DNA of 64,000 nucleotides from Symsagittifera roscoffensis (Eukaryota > Xenacoelomorpha > Acoela > Convolutidae): assembly GCF_963678635.1 (NCBI RefSeq), contig NC_087070.1, forward strand, positions 49,211,467 through 49,275,466. Reading direction: 5' to 3'. The position numbers were made by a program, and so were the translations under genes. Of this stretch, positions 11,180 to 24,371 are shown piece by piece. Within the stretch, counting starts at the first letter, position 1, and each line of letters opens with the position of its first letter. The notes under the pieces are model-generated. The model did no database searches and was not told the origin of the DNA. It saw only the letters and a list, made by a program, of their open reading frames with translations.

Positions 11180-11796
11180 GTATGTTTTTAATACAAAAAT
11201 TTAAACCAGTGGTTGCATGCTAACCAAAATATGTTCAATTCTAGTGCCAAAACTTAAATTTCAGAAGCTGGTAGTTTCGAAGATATGGACATTTTTAGGA
11301 ATCTTTCGAAAATTGTAAAAACTTGGATTTTAAACTCGAAACAAAACTTCAAATTCAAAGTATTGTACCCTTGGTTGTATGCTAATGCAAGCGTAGGTTA
11401 AGGTTGTGATTTCAATTTCGAAACAGACTTTTCCAGAAGCTCGTAGTTATAGAAATTTGGACGATTTTTCGAATGGTTCAAAATTTCTAAAAACTTGGAA
11501 AAAAATGCAATATTAATAATTGTTTCAAAGTATTGTAACCGTAATTGCATATTAGCGGGAGTGTATTTTAGATTTGCCAACTTGGTCTTCCAGATGCTCT
11601 TATTTTAGGGGATACGGAAGATTTGAGGGTTTTTTCAAAAATTTTGAAAAACTTAAAAGGAAATTTAAAAAAATTTATAACTTAATTCATGCAGAGACTG
11701 AACGCGCGTTTTTGCTCAAAATGCAGTAGACTTTCGCTTCACGTTTTCATTTTTTAAAACCGCAACATTTGGAATTTTACTTGCTTATATGCGTAT
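11180..11796. repeat. Block A, copy 1 (older satellite-type units)
   Basis: Nearly identical to 14640-15270. It contains two to three diverged ~165-185 bp units marked by 'ttgcatgctaa..gcg', 'ccagaagctcgtagtt' and 'gatatgga', which are distant relatives of the satellite further right. No gene. Confidence 0.8.
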
Positions 11797-11804
11797 ATTT
11801 TTTT

Positions 11805-13610
11805 TTAAATTCACATGATTGTTCAAAACTTTAAAATTTCCACGATATGCCGTTTGTATAGGATAATGTGAGTTCGAATTCCGATCCCGAGTCGGAGTCT
11901 TTGCCCCAGTTATATTTATATATATCAGCGAGATATATATCGGGATATCAGCCCTGCATTTGTTTGTTAAATCATTCATTTGTGAAAAAAGTTTTCTTTT
12001 TCATTTTTAATCTTTTAGAGGGTGGGGTGTTATTACCAAAAAGAGCCTATTTATAAGCAGAAAACGGGGAAAATGAAAAAAAAAAATGAGAAAAATATCA
12101 GTTTGAGGCTTAACTAAGTTAAAATGCTTCGTTTTTATCGGTCACATAAATCTATATTGCATTTTTCAGTTACTGTGCACCAATTTAAGATAAATTTTTT
12201 CCTTGGCACTTTTCATCATTCAGGGGGGGGTTGTAACCGAAAAAAAAAACATAATTTTCATTTAAAAGATTCCAAATCCGCTTCAACTGTTGTTTAATTT
12301 GCACTTTTTTTCAATTTTCTAGCTTGATTTACTGTTCGGGATATCAGACGTGCATTTGTAAGAATTTGTCTGCTTTCGGACGGTTATGAATACGCATTTG
12401 TCTAGATACTGCTAAGTAACCTTTTCACCCATTTCCACTTTAAGTGTTCGTTTACATTCACTTTCGTCTATTTGCTAAACTCCCTCGTGTCCATCAAATT
12501 TTATTCAATACGTGATATCACGAGCAGCACAAGTTGTAAATCTTTTCGACAGACAGTGTATGAAGCCGAGATTAAATTTAATTGTTGTTTACTGATAACT
12601 ATTTTCTCATAGTTATCAGTAAATAGAACTCACTGAAATGATTGCACAATTGAAACCATTTTAGTTTACAGGAAATTGCGATTTGGTTCAATGGTGTCTG
12701 CCTGTTTTGTCTTCTGCTTAATGGTGGCAGTTGTCGAATTTGTTCACACAATGTAGGTAAAATGGACAACAGGCCGATCGGACTTCAAGCCGAAATAAAG
12801 ACTACAAGCATACCTTCAGAACGCTAAATTTTCAGTAGTAAAATGTTTGTTTTCAAAAACTTAAGGCAAGGCAAGGTTAGTTCATAAAAAGCGTTCTTCA
12901 TAATAATGCACCCATAAAGAGTGGTATCAGATAGTTACATCAACCAGATTAAACATATGTTACACAAATATTACACATGTAAAACAACTTCAGCAACGTT
13001 TTAGTTTTTAATATTCCTAAACATCAATTTGAGGCTCAGAAACTTTGAAAAAGCCTATAACTTGTTAAAAAACCTCATGAAATTGAGAAATTTCAAATAA
13101 GCCAACATTCATGACTTTTTGACAAAACATTCGGCTTGAAGCCCCACATTTTTCAATTCGGCTGCTTGAAGTCCTGTCGGCTTGCTGTTCGGTTCGCGGA
13201 GTAAACCAATTCTTTTACACGTACATTTGTTCAACGCACAGTATAACTTAATTCATGTAGAGAATGAACGCGCGTTTTTGCTCAACATGCAGTCAGTAGA
13301 CTTTCGCTTCACGTTTTCATTTTTTAAAACCGCAGCATTTGGAATTTTACTTGCTTATATGCGCGTATTTTTTAACCTCATAAATTCTTACAGTTGTTGA
13401 TTTGAATTCTTTTTAATCAAAAGAAAGACTACGTATAAAATTTAAGCATTGATTGATGTTGTTGCTCAATTGATAAACAAATTCCATCAATTGTTCTGTT
13501 AAATATTTATCTCGAAAATTATTCCCACTTTTATTAACCCAGATTCCCAATTTTGCCCGTAAACAAACATTTTATTTTTTCATTTATTTGGAAACTTGCG
13601 TTTTTTAAAT
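11805..13610. repeat. Block C, copy 1 (1.8 kb duplicated block)
   Basis: Nearly identical to 17880-19690, with a constant offset of about 6080 bp. A partial copy of its first 560 bp is at 17330-17870. It contains short palindromes but no convincing gene on either strand. Confidence 0.85.
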
Positions 13611-14637
13611 CCTCAAACGGTGAAAATTCAGGCAATCAGGTAAGGTGACGTCCCATTTGTACCAACGGTCATTTGTACCAAAATGAAAAATCGATCCCAT
13701 TTGTACCAAAACTATTCCACTAATTGGTCGAATTGTGAGCCAATGAATTGTTAAATTAATTTTCTTCTGTTCAAACAGAAGAAAACTAAGCAGCAGAATA
13801 GTGACCGTCGCAGTCGCGCCAACGTGTTGCGACCTTGCCAACAGAGGGTAGGACTCTATACGAAAATTAGAGCCGGTTATTGCCGCAAAGCGGCGACGCA
13901 CGCATAGCGCGCCCACCGGCGACCTTAAACCAAGAGCTTGAAGTAGTCGGCTTAATAGTCTTAGGCCAATTGAATATTTTTTGGTACTAGCGCGATTGAT
14001 TTTTTATTTTGGTACAATTGGGACTGATTTAACATTTTGGTACTTGTGAATACCCACCATCAGGTAAACATGACACTCAGTTAATTTTTGTTATTTGAGT
14101 TACAGCTATGAAGTTGAAGCTGAACTTTTCTGTATGCATCCACGTGTCAAGTCAGGCGAGCGGATTTTCAAAAAAATTGAACATTTTGAACGTTTTTAGC
14201 TTGATCAAATTGATTCTCAGACTTCTCCTAAAAAATAGACCTCTTGCAGAAATTTCTGGGGAACAACCACTCAACCGAAAGTCCACTAAACCGAAAAATC
14301 ATTAGATACAAAAAAATGCCTTTAGCCGAAAACTCGCGTAGTATGCTAATGCGATCGTAGGTTAAGGTTGTGATTTTAATGTCCAATCTGAATTTTCCAG
14401 AAGCTCGTAATTATAGAGATTTGGACGATTTTTCGAATGGTTCAAAAATTCTAAAAACTTGGAAAAAAATGCAATATTAATATTTGTTTAAAATATTGTA
14501 ACCGTACTTGCATGTTACCGAGAGTGTATTTTAGATTTGCCAATCTTGGTCTTCCAGATGCTCTTATTTTAGGGGATACGGAAGATTTGAGGGTTTTTTC
14601 AAAAATTTTGAAAAACTTAAAAGGAAATTTAAAAAAA
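13240..14637. repeat. Block B, copy 1
   Basis: Copied at 15145-16533 with few differences, including the inserted 415-bp element at 13644-14058. The duplication therefore happened after that insertion. Confidence 0.85.
13644..14058. mobile_element. 415-bp non-autonomous DNA element with 9-bp TSD, copy 1
   Basis: Flanked by the direct repeat ATCAGGTAA at 13635-13643 and 14059-14067. The same flanks exist without the element at 19715-19723, which contains one ATCAGGTAA. The ends form imperfect inverted repeats starting GGTG and carrying repeated 'gtaccaaa' motifs. A 9-bp duplication is typical of Mutator-like elements. The interior carries the GC-rich module in minus orientation (about 13800-13925). 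No transposase. Confidence 0.8.
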
Positions 14638-14639
14638 TT

Positions 14640-15270
14640 GTATGTTTTTAATACAAAAATTTAAACCAGTGGTTGCATGCTAACCAAAATATGTTCAAAG
14701 GTTGCAATTCTAGTGCCAAAACTTAAATTTCAGAAGCTGGTAGTTTCGAAGATATGGACATTTTTAGGAATCTTTCGAAAATTGTAAAAACTTGGATTTT
14801 AAACTCGAAACAAAACTTCAAATTCAAAGTATTGTACCCTTGGTTGTATGCTAATGCAAGCGTAGGTTAAGGTTGTGATTTCAATTTCGAAACAGACTTT
14901 TCCAGAAGCTCGTAGTTATAGAAATCTGGACGATTTCTCGAATGGTTCAAAATTTCTAAAAACTTGGAAAAAAATGCAATATTAATAATTGTTTCAAAGT
15001 ATTGTAACCGTAATTGCATGTTAGCGGGAGTGTATTTTAGATTTGCCAACTTGGTCTTCCAGATGCTCTTATTTTAGGGGATACGGAAGATTTGAGGGTT
15101 TTTTCAAAAATTTTGAAAAACTTAAAAGGAAATTTAAAAAAATTTATAACTTAATTCATGCAGAGACTGAACGCGCGTTTTTGCTCAAAATGCAGTAGAC
15201 TTTCGCTTCACGTTTTCATTTTTTAAAACCGCAGCATTTGGAATTTTACTTGCTTATATGCGCGTATTTT
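14640..15270. repeat. Block A, copy 2
   Basis: Second copy of 11180-11796, with scattered substitutions and a short indel after 'atatgttcaa'. No gene. Confidence 0.8.
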
Positions 15271-16533
15271 TTAGCCTCATAAATGTTTACAGTTGTTGAT
15301 TTGAACTCTTTTTAATCAAAAGAAAGACTACGTGTAAAATTTAAGCATTGATTGATATTGTTGCTCAATTGACAAACAAATTCCATCAATTGTTCTGTTA
15401 AATATTTACCTCGAAAATTATTCCCACTTTTATTAACCCAGATTCCCAATTTTGCCCGTAAACAAACATTTTATTTTTTCAGTTATTTGGAAACTTGCGT
15501 TTTTTAAATCCTCAAACGGTGAAAATTCAGGCAATCAGGTAAGGTGACGTCCCATTTGTACCAACGGTCATTTGTACCAAAATGAAAAATCGATCCCATT
15601 TGTACCAAAACTATTCCACTAATTGGTCGAATTGTGAGCCAATGAATTGTTAAATTAATTTTCTTCTGTTCAAACAGAAGAAAACTAAGCAGCAGAATAG
15701 TGACCGTCGCAGTCGCGCCAACATGTTGCGACCTTGCCAACAGAGGGTAGGACTCTATACGAAAATTAGAGCCGGTTATTGCCGCAAAGCGGCGACGCAC
15801 GCATAGCGCGCCCACCGAAGACCTTAAACCAAGAGCTTGAAGTAGTCGGCTTAATAGTCTTAGGCCAATTGAATATTTTTTGGTACTAGCGCGATTGATT
15901 TTTTATTTTGGTACAATTGGGACTGATTTAACATTTTGGTACTTGTGAATACCCACCATCAGGTAAACATGACACTCAGTTAATTTTTGTTATTTGAGTT
16001 ACAGCTATGAAGTTGAAGCTGAACTTTTCTGTATGCATCCACGTGTCAAGTCAGGCGAGCGGATTTTCAAAAAAATTGAACATTTTGAACGTTTTTAGCT
16101 TGATCAAATTGATTCTCAGACTTCTCCTAAAAAATAGACCTCTTGCAGAAATTTCTAAGGGAACAACCACTCAACCGAAAGTCCACTAAACCGAAAAATC
16201 ATTGAATACAAAAAAATGCCTTTAGCCGAAAACTCGCGTAGTATGCTAATGCGATCGTAGGTTAAGGTTGTGATTTTAATGTCCAATCTGAATTTTCCAG
16301 AAGCTCGTAATTATAGAGATTTGAACGATTTTTCGAATGGTTCAAAAATTCTAAAAACTTGGAAAAAAATGCAATATTAATATTTGTTTAAAATATTGTA
16401 ACCGTACTTGCATGTTACCGAGAGTGTATTTTAGATTTGCCAATCTTGGTCTTCCAGATGCTCTTATTTTAGGGGATACGGAAGATTTGAGGGTTTTTTC
16501 AAAAATTTTGAAAAACTTAAAAGAAAATTTAAA
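15145..16533. repeat. Block B, copy 2
   Basis: Second copy of 13240-14637, differing by scattered substitutions. No gene; the open frames at 15504-15815 and 16007-16189 repeat those of copy 1. Confidence 0.85.
15543..15957. mobile_element. 415-bp non-autonomous DNA element, copy 2 (by block duplication)
   Basis: Same length and same ATCAGGTAA flanks (15534-15542 and 15958-15966) as the copy at 13644-14058. It arose by duplication of the surrounding block, not by a new insertion. Confidence 0.8.
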
Positions 16534-17329
16534 AAAATTTATTTTAAAATCAAACTTTTGTACGCGGACTTGCGTGCATTGCGGAAGTAGCTTGGGGTTG
16601 TGCTTGTAATCATGAAGTTTTATTTCCCAGAAAATCGTAACTTAGGAGATATGGAAAGTTATACAATTGGATCAAAAATTGTGAAAAGTTAAGTTTTTCA
16701 AAAATTCTGAAAGATTATTTTTGTTTCAAACGTTTTTAACCGTACTTGCATGCTAGCGGGAGTGTAAAGTGGGGTTGCATATCTTATGCAAAACTTGTTC
16801 TTGCAAAAGTTCCTAGTTTGGGAGATAAGACGATATTACGCATCTGTCAAAAAGATTTAAATTTGAAATTTTGAAATTTAAATTGAAATTTTTTTTTTCA
16901 AATTTAAAATTTTGTTTCAGTATTTGCATGTTTTTGGGGGAGCAGTGTAGGTTGTGATTCTAATGCCAAAACTTCACCTTCCCATAGCTTTTCGTTTGAG
17001 AGATTTTTTTAAGATTTTTTTGTTTTTTTTTGCCGCACTTTCATGTTAACGGGGATGTAATTTGTATGCCTGTATTTGGCTTTTCTGAAGTGCAATCCAA
17101 AATCTGAAAAAATTTCAACTAAGGTGTCAGGGTTATCGTACAAGTTTCAATTCTTGCCTCTAAATATCACTGCTCAAATCCTTTTAGCTTCCGAGCAAGC
17201 CTTTTTGCTGATTTTTTAAAACAGTTTTCACAAAAATTGTTTAGAAAAATCACAAAATATGAAGTTCCCAATCTTATAGTGGGGCCCTGTCTGGGTACTC
17301 TTAGGGAGGTCAAGTCTTGCCTCCAAACA
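16534..17329. repeat. Older satellite-type units
   Basis: Four to five diverged ~165-185 bp units matching the series at 21650-22470, each with a 'cttgcatg' landmark and an 'agatatgga/agataaga' landmark. No gene. Confidence 0.7.
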
Positions 17330-17870
17330 TGATTGTTCAAAACTTTAAAATTTCCACGATATGCCGTTTGTATATGATAATGTGGGTTCGAATTCCGATC
17401 CCGAGTCGGAGTCTTTGCCCCAGTTATATTTATATATATCAGCGAGATGTATATCGGGATATCAGCCCTGCATTTGTTAGTTAAATCATTCATTTGTGAA
17501 AAAGTTTTTTTTTTCATTTTTAATCATTCAGAGGGTGGGGGGTTATTACCAAAAAGAGCCTATTTATGTGCAGAAAACGGGGAAAATGAAAAAAAATTGA
17601 GAAAAAAATCAATTTGAGGCTTAATTTATATTGCATTTTTCAGTAACTGTGCACCAATTTGTGATAAATTTTTTCCTTGGCACTTTTCATCATTCAGGGG
17701 GGGGGGGTTGTAACCAAAAAAAAACATAATTTTCATTTAAAAGACGCCAAATCCGCTTCAACTGTTGTTTAATTTGCACTTTTTTCAATTTTCTAGCTTG
17801 ATTTACTGTTCGGGATATCAGACGTGCATTTGTAAGAATTTGTCTGCTTTCTGACGATTATGATAAAAAA
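17330..17870. repeat. Block C, partial copy
   Basis: A diverged copy of the first ~560 bp of block C, directly before the full copy at 17880. Differences include a longer G-run at 17698-17708 and missing short segments. Confidence 0.75.
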
Positions 17871-17879
17871 ATCGTCAGT

Positions 17880-19690
17880 TTTTTTTTAAATTCACATGAT
17901 TGTTCAAAACTTTAAAATTTCCACGATATGCCGTTTGTATAGGATAATGTGAGTTCGAATTCCGATCCCGAGTCGGAGTCTTTGCCCCAGTTATATTTAT
18001 ATATATCAGCGAGATATATATCGGGATATCAGCCCTGCATTTGTTTGTTAAATCATTCATTTGTGAAAAAAGTTTTCTTTTTCATTTTTAATCTTTTAGA
18101 GGGTGGGGTGTTATTACCAAAAAGAGCCTATTTATAAGCAGAAAACGGGGAAAATGAAAAAAAAAAATGAGAAAAATATCAGTTTGAGGCTTAACTAAGT
18201 TAAAATGCTTCGTTTTTATCGGTCACATAAATCTATATTGCATTTTTCAGTTACTGTGCACCAATTTAAGATAAATTTTTTCCTTGGCACTTTTCATCAT
18301 TCAGGGGGGGGGTTGTAACCGAAAAAAAAAACATAATTTTCATTTAAAAGATTCCAAATCCGCTTCAACTTGTTTAATTTGCACTTTTTTTCAATTTTCT
18401 AGCTTGATTTACTGTTCGGGATATCAGACGTGCATTTGTAAGAATTTGTCTGCTTTCGGACGGTTATGAATACGCATTTGTCTAGATACTGCTAAGTAAC
18501 CTTTTCACCCATTTCCACTTTAAGTGTTCGTTTACATTCACTTTCGTCTATTTGCTAAACTCCCTCGTGTCCATCAAATTTTATTCAATACGTGATATCA
18601 CGAGCAGCACAAGTTGTAAATCTTTTCGACAGACAGTGTATGAAGCCGAGATTAAATTTAATTGTTGTTTACTGATAACTATTTTCTCATAGTTATCAGT
18701 AAATAGAACTCACTGAAATGATTGCACAATTGAAACCATTTTAGTTTACAGGAAATTGCGATTTGGTTCAATGGTGTCTGCCTGTTTTGTCTTCTGCTTA
18801 ATGGTGGCAGTTGTCGAATTTGTTCACACAATGTAGGTAAAATGGACAACAGGCCGATCGGACTTCAAGCCGAAATAAAGACTACAAGCATACCTTCAGA
18901 ACGCTAAATTTTCAGTAGTAAAATGTTTGTTTTCAAAAACTTAAGGCAAGGCAAGGTTAGTTCATAAAAAGCGTTCTTCATAATAATGCACCCATAAAGA
19001 GTGGTATCAGATAGTTACATCAACCAGATTAAACATATGTTACACAAATATTACACATGTAAAACAACTTCAGCAACGTTTTAGTTTTTAATATTCCTAA
19101 ACATCAATTTGAGGCTCAGAAACTTTGAAAAAGCCTATAACTTGTTAAAAAACCTCATGAAATTGAGAAATTTCAAATAAGCCAACATTCATGACTTTTT
19201 GACAAAACATTCGGCTTGAAGCCCCACATTTTTCAATTCGGCTGCTTGAAGTCCTGTCGGCTTGCTGTTCGGTTCGCGGAGTAAACCAATTCTTTTACAC
19301 GTACATTTGTTCAACGCACAGTATAACTTAATTCATGTAGAGAATGAACGCGCGTTTTTGCTCAACATGCAGTCAGTAGACTTTCGCTTCACGTTTTCAT
19401 TTTTTAAAACCGCAGCATTTGGAATTTTACTTGCTTATATGCGCGTATTTTTTAACCTCATAAATTCTTACAGTTGTTGATTTGAATTCTTTTTAATCAA
19501 AAGAAAGACTACGTATAAAATTTAAGCATTGATTGATGTTGTTGCTCAATTGATAAACAAATTCCATCAATTGTTCTGTTAAATATTTATCTCGAAAATT
19601 ATTCCCACTGTTATTAACCCAGATTCCGAATTTTGCCCGTAATCAAACATTTTATATCTTCAGTTATTTGGAAATTTGCGTTTTTTAAAT
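17880..19690. repeat. Block C, copy 2
   Basis: Nearly identical to 11805-13610, so the duplication is recent. No gene is supported. Confidence 0.85.
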
Positions 19691-20304
19691 CCTCAAACGG
19701 TTAAAGTTCAGACAATCAGGTAAACATGAGACTCATTTACATTGTAGGATTCTTGTCATTAGATTTACAGCTATGAAATTGAAGCTGAAGTTTCCTGAAT
19801 GAATCCACGTGTCAAGTCAGGCGAGCGGATTTTCAAAAAAGTTGAACATTTTGAACGTTTTTAGCTTCATTAAATTGATTCTCAGACTTCTCCTAAAGAA
19901 TAGACCTCTTGCAGAAATTTCTGGGGAACAACCTCTCAACCGAAAGTCCACTAAACCGAAAAATCATTCGATACAAAAAAATGCCTTTAGCCGAAAACTC
20001 AGCCGAACCCATAATAAGAAGTCCTTTCACTCACTCTATAATTGTTCACCCGAAAATTATCGATATCTCGGTTCAAGGATGCCGGTTGGCGTGCGTCGCC
20101 GCTTTGCGGTGAAAACTGGCTCTTCTTTTCGTATACGCACTATTAAATCGGTGGCATGTCACGTAATCGAATACCCTGATAGCAGAAAAAATATTCGTTC
20201 CCGGATAGTCGAAAAATAAATTCGTTCCCGGATAGCCGATTTTTTTGTTCCCGGATAGCCGAATGTTTTTTGTTCCCGATAGCCAAAAAATTTGATTCGA
20301 TCCA
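19691..20304. repeat. Block B-like tail with empty insertion site, GC-rich module and ~30-bp repeats
   Basis: Matches the B-block sequence flanking the 415-bp element but lacks it: a single ATCAGGTAA is at 19715-19723. A GC-rich module follows at about 20078-20150, then three to four ~30-bp units of the 'ttcgttcccggatagccga' type, as at 9734-10040. Confidence 0.75.
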
Positions 20305-20880
20305 CATGGGGGCTTTCAACAGTGCCGAAGTACAACAGTGCTGAAAAGGGGCAGTACAACAGTGCCGAAGTACAACAGTGCCGAAAATGAAAAAGTGTTC
20401 AACAGTGCCGAAAATTGATGATTTTCGGCACTGTTGAACTAAAATTTTGTTTTAGGCACTCTTGTACTTCGGCACTGTTGAACGCCCCTCTAAGGGCAGC
20501 ACAACAGTGCCGAAGTACAACAGTGCCGAAAATAATTTTATTGTTCAACAGTGCCGAAAATCATCAATTTTCGGCACTGTTGAACACTTTTTCATTTTCA
20601 GCACTGTTGTACTTCGACACTGTTGATCGCCCACTGCTGAAAATGAAAGTGTTCAACAGTGCCGAAAATTGATGATTTTTGGCACTGTTGAACAATAAGT
20701 TTATTTTCGGCACTCATGTACTTCGGCATTGTTGAACACCCCTCTAAGGGCATCACAACAATGCCGAAATACAACAGTGCCAAAAATAAATTAATTGTTC
20801 AACAGTGCCGAAAATCATCAAATTTTGGCACACTTGAACACCTTTTCATTTTCAGCACTGTTGTACTTCGTCCTGTCGTC
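20305..20880. repeat. Large foldback array built on CAACAGTGCCGAA
   Basis: The 13-base core occurs more than ten times in both orientations, so several nested hairpins can form, for example around tgatgattttcggcac at about 20418. The internal spacing is duplicated, giving sub-blocks of about 200 bp. Longer relative of 10050-10345. Open frames here are incidental. Confidence 0.85.
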
Positions 20881-22539
20881 CTGTCGACTATGAACCAATC
20901 AGAACCGAGATGAGAAAGAGAACTTTCAAAATATATAATAATGATTTATTTTTTTTCTTCATTGTCTTGAATCTGATTGGTTAATACAGTGTTTTTCTGG
21001 TTATTGACAAGTGGAAATACGCGGTTTTCTAAAGGCTGCTACGTATCGCTTTTTCAAATCTGAAGTCTGCATGAATTTCATTTTAGGGTCTTTTTTTAGG
21101 TCAATGTCAAATGTCTGCACAGATTATCTTGAAGATTTAAACATCGTTTACATTTTTAAATGAACAGTTTAATATAAACATTTGAACCAGTGGTTGCATG
21201 CTAACGAAAATATGTTTAAAGGTTGCGATTCTAGTGTCAAAACCTAAATTTCAGAAGCTGGTAGTTTAGGACGCTTTTACGAATCTTTCGATAATTGTAA
21301 AAACTTGAATTTTAAACTCGAAACAAAACTTCAAATTCGAAATGTTGTACCATTGGTTGCATGCTAATGCGAGCGTAGGTTAAGGTTGTGATTTCAATGT
21401 CCAAATTGCCTTTTCCAGAAGCTCGTAGTTTTAGAGATGTGGACAATTTTTCAAATGGTTCAAAAATAGGAAAAAAATGCAATATTATTTTTTGTTTCAA
21501 AATGTTTTAACCGTACTTGCAAGCTAGTGGGAGCGTATTTTAGGTTTGCCGATACTTGGTCTTCCAGATGCTCTTATTTTAGGAGATATGGACGATTTGA
21601 GGGATTTTTTAAAAAGTTTTAAAAACTTAAAAGAAAATTTTGAAAAATTTGTTTCAAAATCAAAATTTTGTACGTGGACTTGCATGCATTTGCTGAAGAA
21701 GCTTGGGGTTGTTCATGTAATGACGAAAGTTTACCTTCCAGAAAATTGTACTTAAGGAGATATGGGAAGTTTGACAATTGGATCAAAAGTTCTGAAAAAT
21801 TAAGTTTTTCATTAATTTGAATAATTATTTTATTTCAAAATTTATAACCGTACTTGCATGCTAGCGGGAGGGTAATTTGGGTTCGAGTTTCTTATGCAAA
21901 ACCTGGTCTTGCCAAAGCTCCTAGTTTGGGAGATAAGACGATTTTACGCATCTGTCAAAAAGATCTAGAAACTTACAAGAAAAAATTGAAAAAAATTATT
22001 TCAAATTTAAAAATTTGTTTCCTTACTTGCATGTTTTTGGGGGTGAATTGTAGGTTGTGATTCTAATACCAAAACATTACCTTCCAATAGTTTTTTGTTC
22101 TAGAGAATTTTTAGATTTTTCAAAAAAAAAAACGAAAAGCATTCAAAAATTCTAAGTTTTTTTTTTAGCCGCACTTGCATGCTAACGGTGATGTAATTTC
22201 TGGTTGCATTTTTATGCCTGAATGTGGCTTTTCTGAAGCTCAATCCGAAATGTGGGAATATTTGAACTAAGGTGTCAGGGTTATCTTACAAGTTACAAAT
22301 CTTGCCTCTAAATATCACTGCTCTAATCCTTTAAGCTTCCGAGACAAGCCTTTTTTTTCTGATTTGTTTTCAACAGATTTCATAAAAATTGTTTAAAAAA
22401 ATCACAAAATATGAAGTTCCCAACCTTATAGTGGGGCCCTGTCAGGGCACTCTTAGGGGTGTTAAGTCTTGCCTCGAAACATGATTGCTCAAAACTTTAA
22501 AATTTCCACGATATGCCGTTTGTATTTTTTTTTTCAAAA

Positions 22540-23720
22540 ACTTGAAGTTCCCAACCCTGTAGTTCGTTGCTGTCGGAGTACTCTAAGGAGTTACAAATCT
22601 TGCCTCCAAATATGATTGTTCAAATCTTTGTAGTTTTCGAGATATGAAGCTTTTTGTGATTTTTTCAAAAAATTTTCAGAAAACGTATATTAATTTTTTT
22701 CGCAAAATCTGAAATTTCCAACCCTGTATTTGGGTACTGTCAGAGTAATCTCAAAGGTTGCGAAGCTTGCATCCAAATATGACTGCTCAAGTGTAGTTTT
22801 CGAGATATGACGTTTTTTGTGATTTTTTTCAAAATTTTTCTGAAAACTTAAATTATTATTAGTTTTTAAAAATCTGATATTCCCAACCCTGTAGTTAGGT
22901 CCTGTCGGAGTATTCTAAGGAGTTACAAATCTTGCCTCCAAATATGACTGTTCAAATCCTTGTAGTTTTCGAGATATGACGTTTTTTGCAATTTTCAAAA
23001 TTTTTCAGAAAACTTGAATTATTTTTTTTCTTCTAAAATCTGAAATTCCCAACCCTGTAGTTAGGTCCTGTCAGAGTACTCTCAAGGATTGCAAATCTTG
23101 CCTCCAAATATGACTGCTCAATTCTTTGTAGTTTTCGAGATATGACGTTTTTTGTGATTTTTTCAAAATTTTCAGAAAACTTAATTTATTATTAGTTTTT
23201 AAAAATCTGAAATTCCCAACCTGTAGTTAGGTCCTGTCGGAAAACTCTAAAATATTGCGAACCTTGCCTCCAAGTATGACTGCTCATTTTTTTGTATCTT
23301 TTGAGATATGACGTTTTTTGCGATTTTTTCAAAATTTTTCAGAAAACTTGAATTATTTCTATTCTTTAAAAATCTGAAATTCCCAACCCTGTAGTTAGGT
23401 CCTGTCAAAGTACGCTCAAGAACTGCGAATCTTGCCTCCAATTATCACTGCTCAAGTCTTTGTAGTTTTCGAGATATGACGTTTTTTGCGATTTTTTCAA
23501 AATTTTTCAGAAAACTTGAATTATTTCTATTCTTTAAAAATCTGAACTTCCCAACCCTGTAGTTAGGTCTTGTCAAAGTACTATCAAGGATTGCGAATCT
23601 TGCCTCCAAATTTCACTGCTCAATTCTTTGTAGTTTTCGAGATGTGACGTTTTTTGTGATTTTTTCAAAATTTTCAGAAAGTTTAAATTAATTAATTTTC
23701 AAAATTTGAAATTCCCAACT
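22540..23720. repeat. ~166-bp satellite array, about 7 monomers
   Basis: Monomer landmarks repeat in order: 'cccaaccctgtagttaggt', 'aatcttgcctccaaatat', 'tagttttcgagatatgacg', then a T/A-rich tail with 'ttcagaaaactt'. Successive cgagatatgac sites near 22640, 22801, 22969, 23136, 23302, 23470 and 23637 give a period of about 166 bp. Edge monomers are more diverged. Confidence 0.92.
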
Positions 23721-24371
23721 CTATAGTTCGGCGTTGTCAGGGTACTCTAAAGAGTTGCAAATCTTGCCACATGCGACTGCTAAACGCGACTGCTCAAATG
23801 CTTTTAGTTTCCGAGATGTGACGTTTTTCGATTTTTTTAAAATTTCTCAAAGAACTTATCTACAAAGAAATTCAAAAAATTTGAAACTACTAACTTGATG
23901 AAGATACAACCTTATTGTCAGCGCGTACACCCAGGCGTATCAAATCTTGCCTCTTAATATGAATGCTCAAATTCTTTTAGTTTCGGAGAAAAGACGTTTT
24001 TTTTTTCAATTTTTTTTTCGGGAATCTTAGGTTTAAAAAATTCACAAAATTTTGGATTCCTAGCCCTATAGTAGGGTGCTCTCAGGGAGTCTCAGTGGTT
24101 GCAAATCTGGCTTCCAAATTTCTCCAGAGGCCCATTAAGTTTTCAAGATGACGCTTTTAAAATGGGAATTTAAAAAAAATTTAAAAGTTCGAAATTACCA
24201 AACCTGGGTGCAGTCAGAGTACACTAAAAGTTTGCAGATGTTGTTTCCAATATATGCGGTTTTTTTCATGAGTTGTCGAAAAATTTCGAAGCACCGAAGG
24301 TGCGTTAATTGCTAGTTTAGGTTGAAAACACCTCATAAAATTTGAACCCTATAGTGGGGCGATGTCAAGAA
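23721..24371. repeat. Degenerate satellite edge units, no gene
   Basis: Further monomers are recognisable by 'ctgctcaaat..tttagtttccgag' but carry indels and many substitutions. Copied at 30660-31317 and 36540-37190. Confidence 0.75.

Noticed and set aside
11872-11890. GTTCGAATTC, a B-box-like sequence repeated at 17386 and 17953
   Set aside because: No matching A box lies at the right distance and no tRNA-like fold is possible; the repetition is explained by block C duplication.
13605-13916. 103-codon minus frame repeated at 15504-15815
   Set aside because: It lies across the 415-bp transposable element and its flank, and the duplicated frame follows from block duplication, so it is not evidence of a gene.
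22540-23720. Evenly spaced repeats considered as a CRISPR array
   Set aside because: Whole ~166-bp monomers are homologous, with no unique spacers, and the window is eukaryotic.
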